A stretch of DNA of 23,641 nucleotides from JBOFEH01 sp051650265 (GTDB lineage: Bacteria > Bacillota > Clostridia > Lachnospirales > Cellulosilyticaceae): positions 1 to 23,641 of the forward strand of contig JBOFIR010000249.1 of NCBI GenBank assembly GCA_051650265.1. Direction: 5' to 3'. Position numbers and translations under genes: made by a program. Shown here piece by piece: positions 23,466 through 23,641 of the stretch. Position 1 is the stretch's first letter. Each line of letters begins with the position of its first letter. The notes beneath the pieces were generated by a model. It was not told the DNA's origin, did no database searches, and saw only the letters and a list, made by a program, of their open reading frames with translations.

Positions 23466-23499
23466 AAAGAGGTCAAAGTCTAAGGACTTTGGCCTCTTT
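23466..23499. terminator. Bidirectional terminator in the convergent gap
   Basis: AAAGAGGTCAAAGTC (23466-23480) pairs with GACTTTGGCCTCTTT (23485-23499) around TAAG, with one G-T pair. The T run is better on the minus strand (CTCTTTTTCTA), so it may mainly serve the minus-strand gene at 23501, while also ending the PHP operon. Confidence 0.8.
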
Positions 23500-23500
23500 G

Positions 23501-23641
23501 TTAATGTACAAGGGGAGCTGTCTGAGAGACACCGGTTAGTATGAGTGAGGGTGGTGATTCGATGCCGACACAGTGGATGAGCTCACCAGATGAAAGGTTA
23601 TAGGTAAGGGCGTAATTCTGATAAAAACTTTCAGTTGTCTC
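23501..23641 (-). CDS. Probable 3' end of an unidentified gene, cut by the window edge
   Basis: On the minus strand an open frame runs from the right edge for 46 codons to a TAA at 23503-23501. The peptide includes FYQNYALTYNLSSGELIHCV and a tail TGVSQTAPLVH, with mixed, protein-like composition. A terminator follows one base later in the same direction, as expected for a gene end. I recognise no family. A frame this short could be chance, so the call rests mostly on the terminator and on the lack of any other gene in this end region. Confidence 0.5.
   Translation of the reverse strand, partial: ETTESFYQNYALTYNLSSGELIHCVGIESPPSLILTGVSQTAPLVH

Noticed and set aside
1..23641. Mobile element, CRISPR array, phage or defence system
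   Set aside because: No transposase, integrase, regularly spaced repeats, terminal inverted repeats or defence-type domains were found; the tRNA genes at the left are not followed by an integrase.

Overview
The window is an AT-rich stretch of bacterial chromosome, most likely from an anaerobic Firmicute of the class Clostridia (Lachnospiraceae/Cellulosilyticum-like). The evidence is strong GGAGG ribosome-binding sites before almost every gene, TTGACA/TATAAT-type promoters, tRNA genes without an encoded CCA, the Gram-positive murB-rapZ-yvcK-whiA-crh cluster, a SpoIID-domain protein and a YedF-type protein. The genus cannot be fixed from the sequence alone. Nearly all genes are on the plus strand and most are housekeeping. 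I see no phage, insertion sequence, transposon, CRISPR array or toxin-antitoxin module.

Layout. 1-176: the end of a tRNA cluster (partial tRNA-Asp, complete tRNA-Val, terminator). 235-3458: a chemoreceptor with a six-helix membrane domain, a Nudix ADP-sugar hydrolase and DNA polymerase IV (dinB), the last two as a tight pair. 3513-4871 (minus): a MATE efflux pump, convergent with dinB across a shared bidirectional terminator and divergent from an ElaA-type acetyltransferase (5018-5485). 5614-7796: an M32 metallocarboxypeptidase followed closely by a Qnr-like pentapeptide-repeat protein. 7873-8355: a small secreted protein of unknown function whose 3' end contains a terminator-like hairpin.

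8468-12979: a complete polyamine uptake operon. It has a strong promoter flanked by repeats, then an XRE-cupin regulator, potA, potB, potC and potD, and a terminator. The regulator probably senses a small molecule through its cupin domain and controls the operon; the ATPase PotA, permeases PotB/PotC and binding protein PotD form the transporter. 13054-13883: a small DUF4190-like membrane protein, a stand-alone DsrE-like domain matching the C-terminal half of YedF, and a perfect 46-bp palindrome that acts as terminator.

13998-18085: murB-rapZ-yvcK-whiA-crh with overlapping or abutting genes and one terminator. It links peptidoglycan precursor synthesis (MurB), UDP-sugar/carbon-flow control (RapZ, YvcK), a cell-division regulator (WhiA) and an HPr-like regulator. 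The HPr-like protein has Glu at position 15, where HPr has its phosphorylated His, but keeps Ser46, so it is a Crh-type protein. 18176-19799: a secreted SpoIID/LytB-domain protein. 19886-20955: queA (queuosine synthesis) as a single gene. 20960-23499: a lipid-flavoured operon of a short-chain dehydrogenase, an acyl-ACP thioesterase and a PHP-domain phosphoesterase. 23501-23641 (minus): the probable 3' end of an unidentified gene entering from the right edge.

I did not find a clearly new multi-gene system. The observations most worth following are the Glu15 Crh-like protein, the hairpin inside the secreted-protein gene, the repeats around the pot promoter, the stand-alone YedF C-domain, and a PotD with no lipobox cysteine.
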